Positions 50,598 through 58,908 are shown, counted from the first letter of the stretch. The stretch: 64,000 nt of DNA from Mermis nigrescens (GCA_036768485.1 JAVLUZ010000142.1:10965456-11029455), one strand, 5' to 3'. The notes: a model not told the origin generated them from the letters alone. Translations and numbers: made by a program.

Positions 50598-51290
50598 TGT
50601 GTTATAACATAGGCGAAATGAGGCGGAGGGGCTCGGAATCTGCGCCCCGGATTTTCTCGGGGCGCAAGAATCGGGCCTGCCCGGACCTGCCCGGGGAGGG
50701 GAGCGGCGCGCCAGCCCAAGGCCAAGGGGCCCAGGGCCAGGGAGGGGGAAATTACCATGGGGGAAATTTTCCCGCGGGGAAAAACTTGAAGCTATAACTC
50801 AAGAACCAGCGGTCGGATCGGGCTGAAATTTAAGGGGTAGGATAAACACTTTATTAGCAAACTATTACAAAAATTTTGAGGGAGCATCTACAGTATACCA
50901 GCATTAGTTTGCACTTTTCCCTAACTCCAAGAACCAATGGCCGGATTTTGCTCCAAATTTTCAGGATATGATGTATATAGGTGAGGCATGCTGCACACAT
51001 AATTTTAGCGCGCAGCCTACAGTATGCCAATTTACTTTACCCTTTCTTATATAGTACTATAACTTTAGAAATAGAGAAGGGGCGGATTGGGTTGAAATTT
51101 AAGGGGTAGGATACATATCCTATTAGAAAGATTATTACAAAAGTTTTGTGGAAGGACCTACAGTATACCAATTTTTGTTTGCACTGCTTGATTTTTAGCA
51201 ATTTTAAGGATCAATTTTGTCTCCCAAGAAAAAATTGTGTGCACGCGCTTAGGCAGGGGCCCAGAGTCAGATGGGGGAGCAAAGGTATAT
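50598..51290. repeat. Degenerate ~135-bp tandem repeat at the Polinton left side
   Basis: After GTTATAACATAGGCG and a GC-rich block come three diverged units. Each contains ACTATAACT(T/C)..GAA, GG.CGGAT, TGAAATTTAAGGGGTAGGATA and ACCTACAGTATACCA. This could be a subterminal repeat of the element or a separate invader. Confidence 0.55.
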
Positions 51291-51298
51291 AATGCGGG

Positions 51299-51921
51299 CT
51301 AGCAGTATGCGTGATTAACAATATCCATATATCTTCCTTCTATATTCACAACCTGCAGAAGTGGTGCAAAAACATTTTCAACGATTTGAGGCTCAGCTAA
51401 CTCGAAATATACGTAAAGGCTATGCATCCCACCCAGCATGTCGGGTGAATGTTGCTTGCAACTATGTTTAATTCTTTTTTGACAGTATAATCTATATTGC
51501 TAAGCTGGTTCTCTAGAAATCCTAGCATATACATTAAATGCTTTGTCAGCTTTACACTTTGAATATATTTAGTATTGATTGTTAAGTGACAAAATTTCCT
51601 ATTTTCATCATACTTTATGCCGAAATATTGCATGTAATCAAATTTGTCTATTTAGCTAACCGTTTTCATTCCATTTCTCATGGCTTGAATGAGGTCATGA
51701 GGCAATTTTTGTCGCACATTGTTTGTGATGCCATAAAATTGTATCATATTCTGCTCCTCGGCAACATTGTGCCATGTATTTGCATAAATTATTTCAGCTA
51801 ACCCAACCTCCCAGTCGCCAGTTAATGCGATTTGTCTTGGCAGATTGGTAACAAAAGCGGCTGCAGTATTTGTTTCTTGTGAATTGCTCGGAAACGTTGT
51901 GTAAAACTGTTTCATATCCAT
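51299..51921 (-). pseudogene. Polinton-associated virion-type protein (WEVGL motif), broken
   Basis: The ATG at 51921 lies 4 bp after the protease stop. The N-terminus has FYTTFPSNSQETNT and then LPRQIALTGDWEVGLAEI. Proteins with this SNS and LTGxWEVGLxEI signature are, to my knowledge, common beside Polinton capsid genes in invertebrate genomes and are probably minor structural proteins; function is unproven. An in-frame stop interrupts at 51652-51654. The frame then continues to 51397. A frameshift near 51395 moves the last recognisable block (LAEPQIVENVFAPLL) to another frame ending at the stop 51299-51301. It is not functional as read. Confidence 0.65.
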
Positions 51922-52144
51922 TTTTTTATAACTGTAGTTTATTGGAATATTTATAAATTTTTTTACTGAGCATAGATAGAACAATGTTTGTGAAACTTAC
52001 GCCTTTGCTCATGCAGACTAAAAAGTAGAAATACATATGACCACAGCTGATTGAGAAAAGCCCTCGTACTCGCATATTATTGTATGTAAATGAGAGCGCA
52101 TTATCAGAAATGTATTTATGCAATTGCACAGGTGGTTCTAAGCC

Positions 52145-53451
52145 ATGATTGTGTCTCTGGTGACCGACAGTTTCGAGTGACCGACAGTCCCGGGTGACCG
52201 ACAGTCCCGGCTGACCGACAGTCCCGAGGTGACCGACAGTCCCGGGTGACCGACAAATGGTTTTAAGAATAGATCTGTCAATCAAAAATTCCCGTCTGAC
52301 CGACAGTCCCGGGTGGCCGGCTATACCGGGTGGCCGACAGTCCCGGGTGGCCGACTGTACCGGGTTGCCGACAGTCCCGGGTGACCGACAAGTGGTATAA
52401 TAATAAAATTGTCATGAAAATTCCTAACTGACTAATGATTTCGGAAAATTAATGCCTTTTCGAAAAGGTACCCATTTATGCACATAAATAGTTTTACCAA
52501 TGCAATAACATTGCTCATATGAATTCATAGCAAATTTAAAACATGCAGGATTTGGTAAAAAAGGCCTATTATTTACATTTCGTAATATTTTAGTGCTATT
52601 CTACTTAAACTTATTGAGGCTGCAAACTTACAGCTACATAGTTGTGTAACTTCAGTGCTGCGAAAGTGTCATGAAATGATTTACTCGCCATTTAACCAAG
52701 AACAGAGGGCGTAGGTAGCCATGACTTTTGTGCAGCCAGTTTCTCAGTTTTCGAAAATACTGTGCAACGCTCTACCTAAAAATATTTATTTTGACAGGAA
52801 AGGATTAAGTATCCGCCCAATTCAAAATGCAAATGAGGTTTTATTTTTAGAATTTTTTGATTCTGAAGGTGCCTATACACGATTCATTGCTTATGCATTC
52901 CATAGCGCATGTGAAACTACGCTGCAGGCCGAATTTAACGCGCACAAAAATATAAGTAATTCAAGATCTTAAAGACGACTGACAAAAATGAATTTTTGAT
53001 ATTTGATACAAAATTGTTAGTAAATTGCACATTTAATAAGTTTATATACAATACAATATGTACATGTAATAAGTTTATATTCACGTTTCTGCCAGTGCAA
53101 ACTTTATTGCTATTTTAAGAGAATGAAAACATTACGTATTTCGATTTTGAAAAATATTTATTCATAGTGATAGTACAGCCGGGTCATTTGGGGATTTTCA
53201 TGCCATCTATCGATCACCCAGTACAGTGTCGACCACCCGGCACAGTCGGCCACCTGGGACTGTCGGCCACCCGGTACAGTCGGCCATCCGGGACTGTCGG
53301 CCACTCGGAACAGTCGGCCAGTAGGTACTGTCGGTCACTCGGGAATTTTCGATTGACAGATCTATTTTTATACTATTTGTCGGTGACCCGGGACTGTCGG
53401 TGACCCGGGACTGTCGGTCACCCGGGACTCTCGGTCACCTGGGACGTTACC
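52145..53451. mobile_element. 1.3-kb inverted-array element inserted in the protease
   Basis: The array 52151-52400 has about 13 units of GTGACCGACAGTCCCGG. The array 53208-53450 has the reverse complement. The ~800-bp interior carries an 83-codon plus-strand frame (52721-52972). It interrupts the protease between its Asp and Cys motifs, with CTAAGCC/CTAGCC edges. Size and plan resemble the inverted 16-bp array unit nested in each arm of the 9-kb foldback. Confidence 0.8.
52721..52972 (+). CDS. 83-residue ORF inside the inverted-array element, possible clamp-like fragment
   Basis: The frame opens with ATG at 52721. It holds FSKILCNALPKNIYF, then KGLSIRPIQNANEVLFLEF, then a Phe/Tyr-rich end. 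The pattern of an amphipathic helix, a GLSIR turn and a hydrophobic strand is reminiscent of the N-terminal part of sliding clamps (PCNA/RAD9/HUS1-like). No diagnostic motif proves this, and the length is only a third of a clamp. It could equally be a chance frame. The flanks 52401-52720 and 52973-53207 show nothing else recognisable. Confidence 0.25.
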   Translation: MTFVQPVSQFSKILCNALPKNIYFDRKGLSIRPIQNANEVLFLEFFDSEGAYTRFIAYAFHSACETTLQAEFNAHKNISNSRS

Positions 53452-53664
53452 CTAGCCAAAGCTGTCAAAATAGTTGCAATGCTTCTTATTTTGAATATAA
53501 ATTGCGATCCAGTGTGATCCTGGTTCCTCACTGGGGTCCAAATTTACAACTAGAGCCGCAGGGTAGGTTCTTATGGGTGGCAGATGATCCATAGGGAAAA
53601 CGCCTGCAAATGTATTATTATGTCTGAGAATTTTGAATATCATAATAGTGTTCATGTTTATGCA

Positions 53665-54977
53665 TTAGTCGTGAAACGTGTTTCGGTTTTTATCAATCAT
53701 TATTAAGTTATCAAATTCAGCATATATAATGATTTCAATGCCTGAATCAGGCTGAAATTCTCAGAAAACCTAACAGCAATGCTTGTTGTTCCTTCACTAA
53801 CTAGGTCCCAGTGTCCTCCATCATCTGCATCAGGAGTCAAATCGAATACAAAGAAGCAGTAACTTGTTTAAAATCTTCTCTGCTAATAAAATTACCTTCA
53901 TGCCCAATATCCAATGCATCAAACATCTGAGTATAGGCTTGCAAGTACCTGTCATGCTTAAATGAAATGCTGAGTGGGTAAGCAGGATATGTTATACCTC
54001 CACACATTACTTTTACATCATTTATGCTGAACGGTTTGAAGTTGAAAGGCGATTTTGCTAGATTGCCTCGATAAGCACTGCCTTCAACTTAAGCAAACAC
54101 TGCACGCCTAGGCAGCCGACCGAATGTAGACAATGTATAATTGGGCGTTTCTCTAGCAGGATTTAGAATTGTGCAAATTAGTCAAAGCTACTCTCCTTGG
54201 CGGGATATTTCGCTGCATACGAAAGCATTGTTTGCTCAAGAGCTGGGACTCACAGTAACCAAAACCTCAACTTTTCGAACAAAAAAATTTCATTTGTGAG
54301 ACTTTCAAGTCAAGGTTGACATCCTCAAAGCACTGCAAAACAAATGCATTATTATTTCTGTGTAATTCTAGGCGGAAATCGGTAAAATTAACTAAATATC
54401 TGTCTTGCAAGAACATGTCAATGTACCAGTGGGGCCACAACTTCCACAACATTTCACCTTTGAACATTTTTGAACGTTTTTTGAATGCTTCATTGTCTTT
54501 TGTGTCAACATCATCTCCACCTTCGTGAAAGTACAGTGCAGATTGCAAATGTGAATGCTTGGCATCATTACCCATAATTTAATTCGGTTTCAAAATACGA
54601 TCTATATGCATATTTATCAGAGCTGTCAAAAACTAATTTGCCTCCTAAAAAGCATTTTACCTGCTTAAAGAAAGTCTTAACAATAGATTGATAGGCGCAT
54701 AGTCAGGCACTGCTTGCTCCAGTAGCAACTACTGGTTTTTTGATTTCAGTAGCATCTAAATGTGGTTTTTATTGAGCTGAATGTAATGTGGATCAGAGGT
54801 GTACTCTCAAATTCATATGGTCCCTCATTAGTAATAGGATTTGTAGGTTGAATTTCATGCCCAAAACCACGCTTTATCACCAATTGAGTAGGAGGGACCG
54901 TAAAAGGTCCAGTTCAGCGATTGATACTGGGATAGATTTTCCGTTTACGAACGCCTTTTTTTGTTTTGAAAAAGCAT
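53665..54977 (-). pseudogene. Polinton major capsid protein (double jelly roll), multiply frameshifted
   Basis: Fragments in several minus frames follow the order of Polinton major capsid proteins. First is FTVPPTQ near 54890. Then come FETELNYG, FLQDRYLVNFTDFRLEL and SQMKFF (54575-54267). Next are NPARETPNYTLS and the YPAYPLSISFKHDRYLQAYT block (about 54165-53900). Last are DLTPDADDGGHWDL and YAEFDNLIMIDKNRN before the stop at 53665. At least five frame changes are visible, several at A or T runs, plus internal stops. A start at 54977 is suggested by an ATG after the TATA box 54990-54997. The spacing is only 12 nt, so the true start is uncertain. Confidence 0.88.
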
Positions 54978-54989
54978 CTATCAAGCTAG

Positions 54990-54997
54990 TATTTATA
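54990..54997 (-). promoter_or_regulatory. TATA box before the capsid gene
   Basis: TATAAATA on the minus strand within the 12-mer TCTATAAATACT (54988-54999). The stop codon of pX (54993-54995) lies inside it. The same 12-mer occurs at 56164-56175 and 57109-57120. Confidence 0.6.
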
Positions 54998-55361
54998 GAC
55001 TTGGGGCGGCTACCAAGACCCTCTCCTTGCTGCTGCTGAAGGGTATGAGAGGCTTCATCAAACAATTGAGCAGCTTCTCGCTTTGGTGTTCTTTAGTAGA
55101 CTCAAAAAGCGGTTTTCTCTGGGCCAAATCAGATGCTATGTTTGAACCTGCAACTAGAGCATGTTTTCCAACTCGCTTACCAATTGACTGCAAAACTGGG
55201 ACTGCCATTCTAAAAAACGAACGGAAAAAAACTGTCAAGACCTACGCCCCTCCGGTATTGGATGCCTTTATACCCTTCCAACCCATAGCCTGTTTGGGCA
55301 GCCTGCCCTGTGTAGTAGTCCAACCAAATGTTGTAATCGCTAGGATTGAATTAAACTGCAT
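54993..55361 (-). pseudogene. pX-like minor virion protein, frame-disrupted
   Basis: The ATG at 55361 begins the piece. A YYTGQAAQTGYGL block is in a different frame at about 55310-55270. The stretch 55238-54993 is open and contains FFRSFFRMAVPVLQSIGKR, then VGKHALVAGSNIASDLAQ, and ends APSL with TAA. A membrane-active or DNA-binding minor virion protein of this type, with aromatic-glycine start and basic amphipathic VGK region, is standard in Polintons. The reading frame of start and end agree, but the middle needs two compensating shifts and crosses an in-frame stop at 55242. Its promoter box lies beyond the hAT-type insertion (55399-56157). Confidence 0.75.
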
Positions 55362-55398
55362 TTTTGTAATTTTGTTTGAATAAATTATATGTGATAAG

Positions 55399-56157
55399 CA
55401 GGGATTTTTTTTAGCGCCACCCCCATTTGCGCAGCCGCTAATGGCCAGGATGGAGAGCGTTTGCGCGCGGAGCTTCTCATTAGCGCACCAAAAAACCTTT
55501 AAATGCTTGGCGATAGGCAAAAATAAGGGCATTTTTGAACTTCTGATGCGCTCCATGTACTGCTGACTGACGACAAATTCTGGCAAGAAATTTAAAAAAT
55601 TCTTACTACTGGTTCCAACTCGAACAAGAAATCTAATGGTAAAAATATCAATTTGATACCTGATTTCTCATTGCCTTGCCTATACTAGACTGAGCGATTT
55701 CTTCAAGCTGTCTTTGCAGTTTGCACTCAATTTTCGTGTATTGCAAAATGCAACCGCTATACAGAAACCAATAATTAGATGCAAAGCGCCCGAAATTTTG
55801 GCATCTTCTCAATGTGTATCTCAAGGCTGGGCTATTTCAAAGATAAATTTAAAATGAAAACAATTAATTTGGCACCATGCACCACAAAAACAAGGATTCA
55901 TTACTGCAAAGATGCTAAAGCAGGGATTCGCTTATGATGAAACAGGAAAGCGGTGGTTGGCAAACACAATTAATTCATTCTTAAGAAGTCGGCGCCAAGC
56001 GCCGAAAAAATTTTAAAAATTTTTAAATCAAAAATGCAATATAAAATGTTTAAATTTCTAATTTTTTGCCCAAAAAAGCCTTTGCGCATGGCGCTAATGA
56101 ACGAAATGTCCCATTAGCGCAGGGCGGGTTTCCTTGCGCCGCGCTAAAAAAACAGTG
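55399..56157. mobile_element. 759-bp hAT-type element inserted between pX and its promoter
   Basis: CAGGGATTTTTTTTAGCGC at the left and GCGCTAAAAAAACAGTG at the right are inverted ends. GTGATAAG flanks both sides (55391-55398 and 56158-56165), a perfect 8-bp duplication. GGCGC.AAGCGCC and CATTAGCGCA-type modules lie inside. No transposase motif was seen. It separates the TATA box 56166-56173 from the pX start. Confidence 0.9.
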
Positions 56158-56165
56158 GTGATAAG

Positions 56166-56173
56166 TATTTATA
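56166..56173 (-). promoter_or_regulatory. TATA box of pX
   Basis: TATAAATA within the identical 12-mer TCTATAAATACT (56164-56175). Leaving out the hAT insertion, it would stand about 37 nt before the pX ATG. The stop codon of the preceding gene (56169-56171) lies inside it, in the phrase AGTCTATAAATA, exactly as at the pX/capsid junction. Confidence 0.7.
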
Positions 56174-56733
56174 GACTTTCATCCCAGTCGAATTCACCAC
56201 CTGCAGCAAAAATCTCCTTACCTTGTCTATTTACTATACTTTCCAATGGAACATTTGTAGCGATTAAACACTTTCAGCAATTCTTTTGTGCCAGGGTGCT
56301 TGCTATTTTCTTACACTCACGTGCAAGATCATGAATCCAAATCTGTAATGTTTGAGCCTTCAATTCTATTGCCATCTATCAGCTCACCATTAGGCTTAAT
56401 TTCAATAAATGGGTTTGTACGAATGTAGTGAAGAAGGAGTTTTGCCTTTGGAATCTGATTTTTTGGCATACCAACAAGCACATCTTCATCACTCAATGCA
56501 TTCTTTGTATCTTCAACTATACTAGCTCTATATGGCTGCTGCTTTTTGTTCATTCAGTCGTTTAAATCTGCTAAGCACCTAATTATATTTCATGAGTTTT
56601 ATTTCAGGAGCTATACTTTTGCTATGCAAAATTTTTTGCAATTCATTATCCAAGGAATCTAGCACAACATCAATAGGTTTAGTCCGCTCGCTGATTTCAG
56701 CGGGTATAAGAAATATTTTTCAGTATGTTTCAT
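56169..56733 (-). pseudogene. Conserved Polinton-type protein (LLLHYIRTNP motif), broken
   Basis: The ATG at 56733 overlaps the stop of the gene before by 4 nt (ATGA). Blocks seen are PIDVVLDSLDNELQKILHS, KYN.VLSRFKRL, then KAKLLLHYIRTNPFIEIK, GELIDGNRIEGSNITDL, and SNVPLESI-like NVPLESIVNRQGK. The stop is TAA in CTATAAATA. Proteins with this LYNxVLxRY, LLxHLxxNP and GSNxxDLVxD pattern are widespread next to Polinton capsid genes, and are called PY or hypothetical; the function is unknown. Length is 565 nt with at least two frame changes (near 56553 and 56340). Confidence 0.65.
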
Positions 56734-57078
56734 TTTCTACTAGCTATTGCATCAGCTAACAAACTACCAGCTATTGTAATCTGGGAGTGAGTAAAAGAGG
56801 AGGAAAACCACCTTCCTGTATTATAATATCTTTCTTTCATTTGTAGTCGCCTGCTTATTGTTTGCCAGATATCTTATTTGATTCTGATATCTTCGAAGTT
56901 TATTTATATCTTTTTTATCAAAAGGAATATTACCATTCAGAAAGTTGTTTGCACAGTCACAGAGACAAAGGATTTGATCTTCGCTAGCAGTATTTATAAT
57001 AGCGGTTCTTTGAGGTTTTTTTGCTTGACTTAGGAGATGTAAACAACCAATATTGCGTGTTAATCGTTCTTTACCCAT
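56730..57078 (-). pseudogene. Small basic Polinton-type protein (KLRRYQNQIRYLA), frameshifted
   Basis: The ATG at 57078 starts MGKERLTRNIGCLHLLSQAK. It goes on with ILCLCDCANNFLNGNI, KDINKLRRYQNQIRYLANN and, after a shift near 56825, IQEGGFPPLLL and an ASRK end at the stop 56730-56732. This layout, with a basic middle and then a QxGGFxxxLL hydrophobic tail, matches small virion-type proteins often encoded in Polintons. The start is supported by a TATA box 32 nt upstream. The upstream frame is open into the ATPase, so no separate stop divides the two in this frame. Confidence 0.65.
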
Positions 57079-57731
57079 TTTTCCCTTTTTTGTTGCAATA
57101 TCTCTGCTAGTATTTATAGATTTCTGCATATAAACAGTTGGATGCCTGCTAAAAATATCTGTTTTAAGCCTGAGCTCATCTCTAGCATTTTGAGTTGAAT
57201 CAATTAAAAGGTAATTATGTGGCTGAGAAGTAGCACCAGAATAAGCTTCTAGAAAATATTTAGTATTGGCAGGATAGAGCTATCTGGAAAGCATTTGTGC
57301 CTGTAGCTGATCAGCAGGGTGCTTGAATAAAATTATATAATAAGAGTTGATGCGTGAAGTTCTTAGACCAGCAAAGAAAATGTTTTGAACAATGTGTATA
57401 ATGCTAATGTTCCAATGATGACAACTCCTTGTAAAAAGTTGCACAATCTGGGCATTACCCTTGCTCTGTTGCATAAGATCATGGAGAATCAAAAGTTAGG
57501 GCACATGACTAAATTGTTTTGGGTAATTAAAATCAGGAAGCCCTTCTATGAATAAAACATCGTTTAATTTTTTATAAAGAGGCTGATTTTTCTGCGAAGC
57601 ACTCTCCAAATCTTTTTGAATTTAGTATCAATTAGGCATGCTCTATTCTCAATTAATCGCTTGACAGATGTTGTTTTGCCTGACTTTGCTGGTCCTGAAA
57701 TAAGGCAGGTAGAAGGATGTTGGAACATCAT
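57079..57731 (-). pseudogene. Packaging ATPase (FtsK/HerA type), with internal stops
   Basis: The ATG at 57731 is followed at once by CLISGPAKSGKTTSVKR, a clear Walker A. Later come NDVLFIEGLPDF, then the Walker B-like LLILHDLMQQ (usually an acidic pair; here His-Asp), CHHWNISIIHIVQNIF (sensor-like), YYIILFKHP, and the C-terminal YSGATSQPHNYLLIDS and DELRLKTDIF. This enzyme powers genome packaging in Polintons. In-frame stops lie near 57503 and at 57280-57282, and a frameshift falls after about 57560. The Walker B change and stops make it inactive. It is divergent from the TBP-like gene, with overlapping promoters at 57740-57774. Confidence 0.88.
57109..57120 (-). promoter_or_regulatory. TATA box of the small basic gene
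   Basis: TCTATAAATACT, the third copy of the identical 12-mer, 32 nt before the ATG at 57078. Confidence 0.7.
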
Positions 57732-57740
57732 GGTTTTAGG

Positions 57741-57773
57741 TATAAATATAAGTTTATCAGGAAGAATTTATAG
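57741..57773. promoter_or_regulatory. Divergent promoter pair of TBP-like gene and ATPase
   Basis: Plus strand: TATAAATA at 57741-57748, 29 nt before the ATG at 57778. Minus strand: TATAAATT at 57766-57773 in TCTATAAATT, 34 nt before the ATG at 57731. The two boxes overlap each other's leader, so both genes would compete for the same 50-bp control region. Confidence 0.6.
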
Positions 57774-57777
57774 AAAA

Positions 57778-58266
57778 ATGGTGACTATACAAAATATTTT
57801 ACTGACTACAGCACTACCTCATACGCTTAACCCCGAAGAAATCTACCAGAAATTACCAAAGACTGCACAATACAATTATTTGAGATTTCCAGGAATTGTA
57901 TTTCGACTACCTCAGGTAACATTACTGATTTTCAAATCGGGCAAAATTGTATGTGTTGGAGCCAAAACAGTGATAGATGGTGAAAGTGCTATAAAAGCAG
58001 CTGTAGATGCATTAAATGCTAGAAATGATGATTTAAAGGTAAAACCCCATATGTTTGCAGGTTCAGCAAATTTAGGGTTCCGCATTAATCTTTGCAAATT
58101 TTATGAGCTGGTGAAAAGAAAATGCATGTATGCAGTGGAATTGTTTCCTAGTTTAATATACAAATTCAGAAATATAACATTTTTGCTGTTCACCAGCGGA
58201 CAATTGATCCTTACAGCATATAAAATAGTTTCTACAATGCTTGAGAAATGCAGATTAAATACATAA
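57778..58266 (+). CDS. TATA-binding protein-like gene of the Polinton (162 residues, intact)
   Basis: TBP bends TATA DNA with a saddle made of two ~80-residue repeats. Both are here in one open frame. Repeat 1 (about 3-82) has NYLRFPGIVF and VTLLIFKSGKIVCVGAKT. Repeat 2 (about 88-158) has VELFPSLIYKF and ITFLLFTSGQLILTAYKI. The four phenylalanines that intercalate at TATA ends in TBP (human 193, 210, 284, 301) align with F37, F52, F123 and F138. N6 fits the conserved repeat 1 Asn; the repeat 2 counterpart looks like H91. Length is that of a bare TBP core without an N-terminal tail. The start at 57778 is preferred over 57730 and 57616 because homology begins there and TATAAATA stands 29 nt upstream. 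It differs strongly from a host TBP, so a recent host gene capture is unlikely. A tandem array begins right after the stop. Confidence 0.85.
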   Translation: MVTIQNILLTTALPHTLNPEEIYQKLPKTAQYNYLRFPGIVFRLPQVTLLIFKSGKIVCVGAKTVIDGESAIKAAVDALNARNDDLKVKPHMFAGSANLGFRINLCKFYELVKRKCMYAVELFPSLIYKFRNITFLLFTSGQLILTAYKIVSTMLEKCRLNT

Positions 58267-58575
58267 TATTTCAAACTTTACAAAAAATTTTCTAAACTCT
58301 ACTAAAAATATTCCAAACATTACAAAAAATATTCCAAATTTTACGAAAAATATTTCAAACTTTACAAAAAATATTCCAAACTCTACAAAAGTACTATGCT
58401 TAAAGCATGTAAAATTAATTCCAAAATTTTACAAAAAATATTCCAAACTTTAGAAAAACTATTCCAAACTTTACAAAAAATATTCCAAACTTTACAAAAA
58501 ATATTCCGAACTTTACAAAAAATATTGAAACTTTACAAAAATTATTCCAAACTTTACAAATTTTTAGATCAATAC
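58267..58575 (+). repeat. ~20-bp tandem array after the TBP-like gene
   Basis: About 14 units of TTCCAAACTTTACAAAAAATA, the reverse complement of the GTAAAGTTTGGAA array in the 9-kb foldback. It is split once, near 58390-58412, by ACTATGCTTAAAGCATGTAA. Confidence 0.9.
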
Positions 58576-58639
58576 TGATGACTTGGATGAAGTTATGTGT
58601 TCATCAATGATTTTTGTGTGGAGGTTCGCAAAGTAAAAC

Positions 58640-58884
58640 CTAGCCTCAGGGCTTAAAAATTCCCACAAGTTAAACAGCAGGCAAAGATCGCCCTTTTACA
58701 GGCGTTTTCTGATAAACTTTGAGAAGCTCAAAATAGCATAATCATCAAATTTGAGCAATGTTGCCTATACTGGTTGCTCATTTTTGGCCAAAAATAATCA
58801 CCAATGGCATCATTATACAAATGTGCGTATTGTGATAAACGATGTAAAATATGATTGAAAAAAACGCTGACCAATAGATTCCAT
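58640..58884 (-). pseudogene. Unrecognised Polinton gene downstream of integrase, degenerate
   Basis: An ATG at 58884 stands 24 nt after a TATAAATA box and opens MESIGQRFFQSYFTSF. A shift then leads to an open stretch with SQYAHLYNDAIGDYFW and SNQYRQHCSNLMIMLF, continuing toward the array at 58575. I recognise no family. The position and promoter, not similarity, are the reason to call it a gene. Confidence 0.4.
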
Positions 58885-58908
58885 TTTTGATCTTAAGATT
58901 TAACTTAC

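Larger units (their letters stand above)
51926..53655 (-). pseudogene. Adenain-like cysteine protease, split by a 1.3-kb insertion
   Basis: Polinton proteases of this family (C5-like) process virion proteins. The N-terminal piece 53655-53452 ends with GSHWIAIYI (catalytic His) and NYFDSFG (catalytic Asp). The C-terminal piece, about 52144-51926, contains RGLFSISCGHMYFYFL with the catalytic Cys. The usual Gln near the oxyanion hole is not obvious (RGLFS where an LQS-like block is expected). Between the two lies an element with inverted 17-bp arrays (52145-53451). CTAAGCC and CTAGCC at its edges look like a target duplication. The start is 10 bp after the capsid-gene stop, and the stop is 4 bp before the next gene. 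The gene is inactive unless the insertion is removed. Confidence 0.85.

Noticed and set aside
52145..53451. Protease insertion as a spliceosomal intron
   Set aside because: No proper GT-AG pair at its edges, while the edges look like a short target duplication.
56985..56998. Further TATTTATA near 56988
   Set aside because: It lies in the coding part of the small basic gene with no start codon at a suitable distance.
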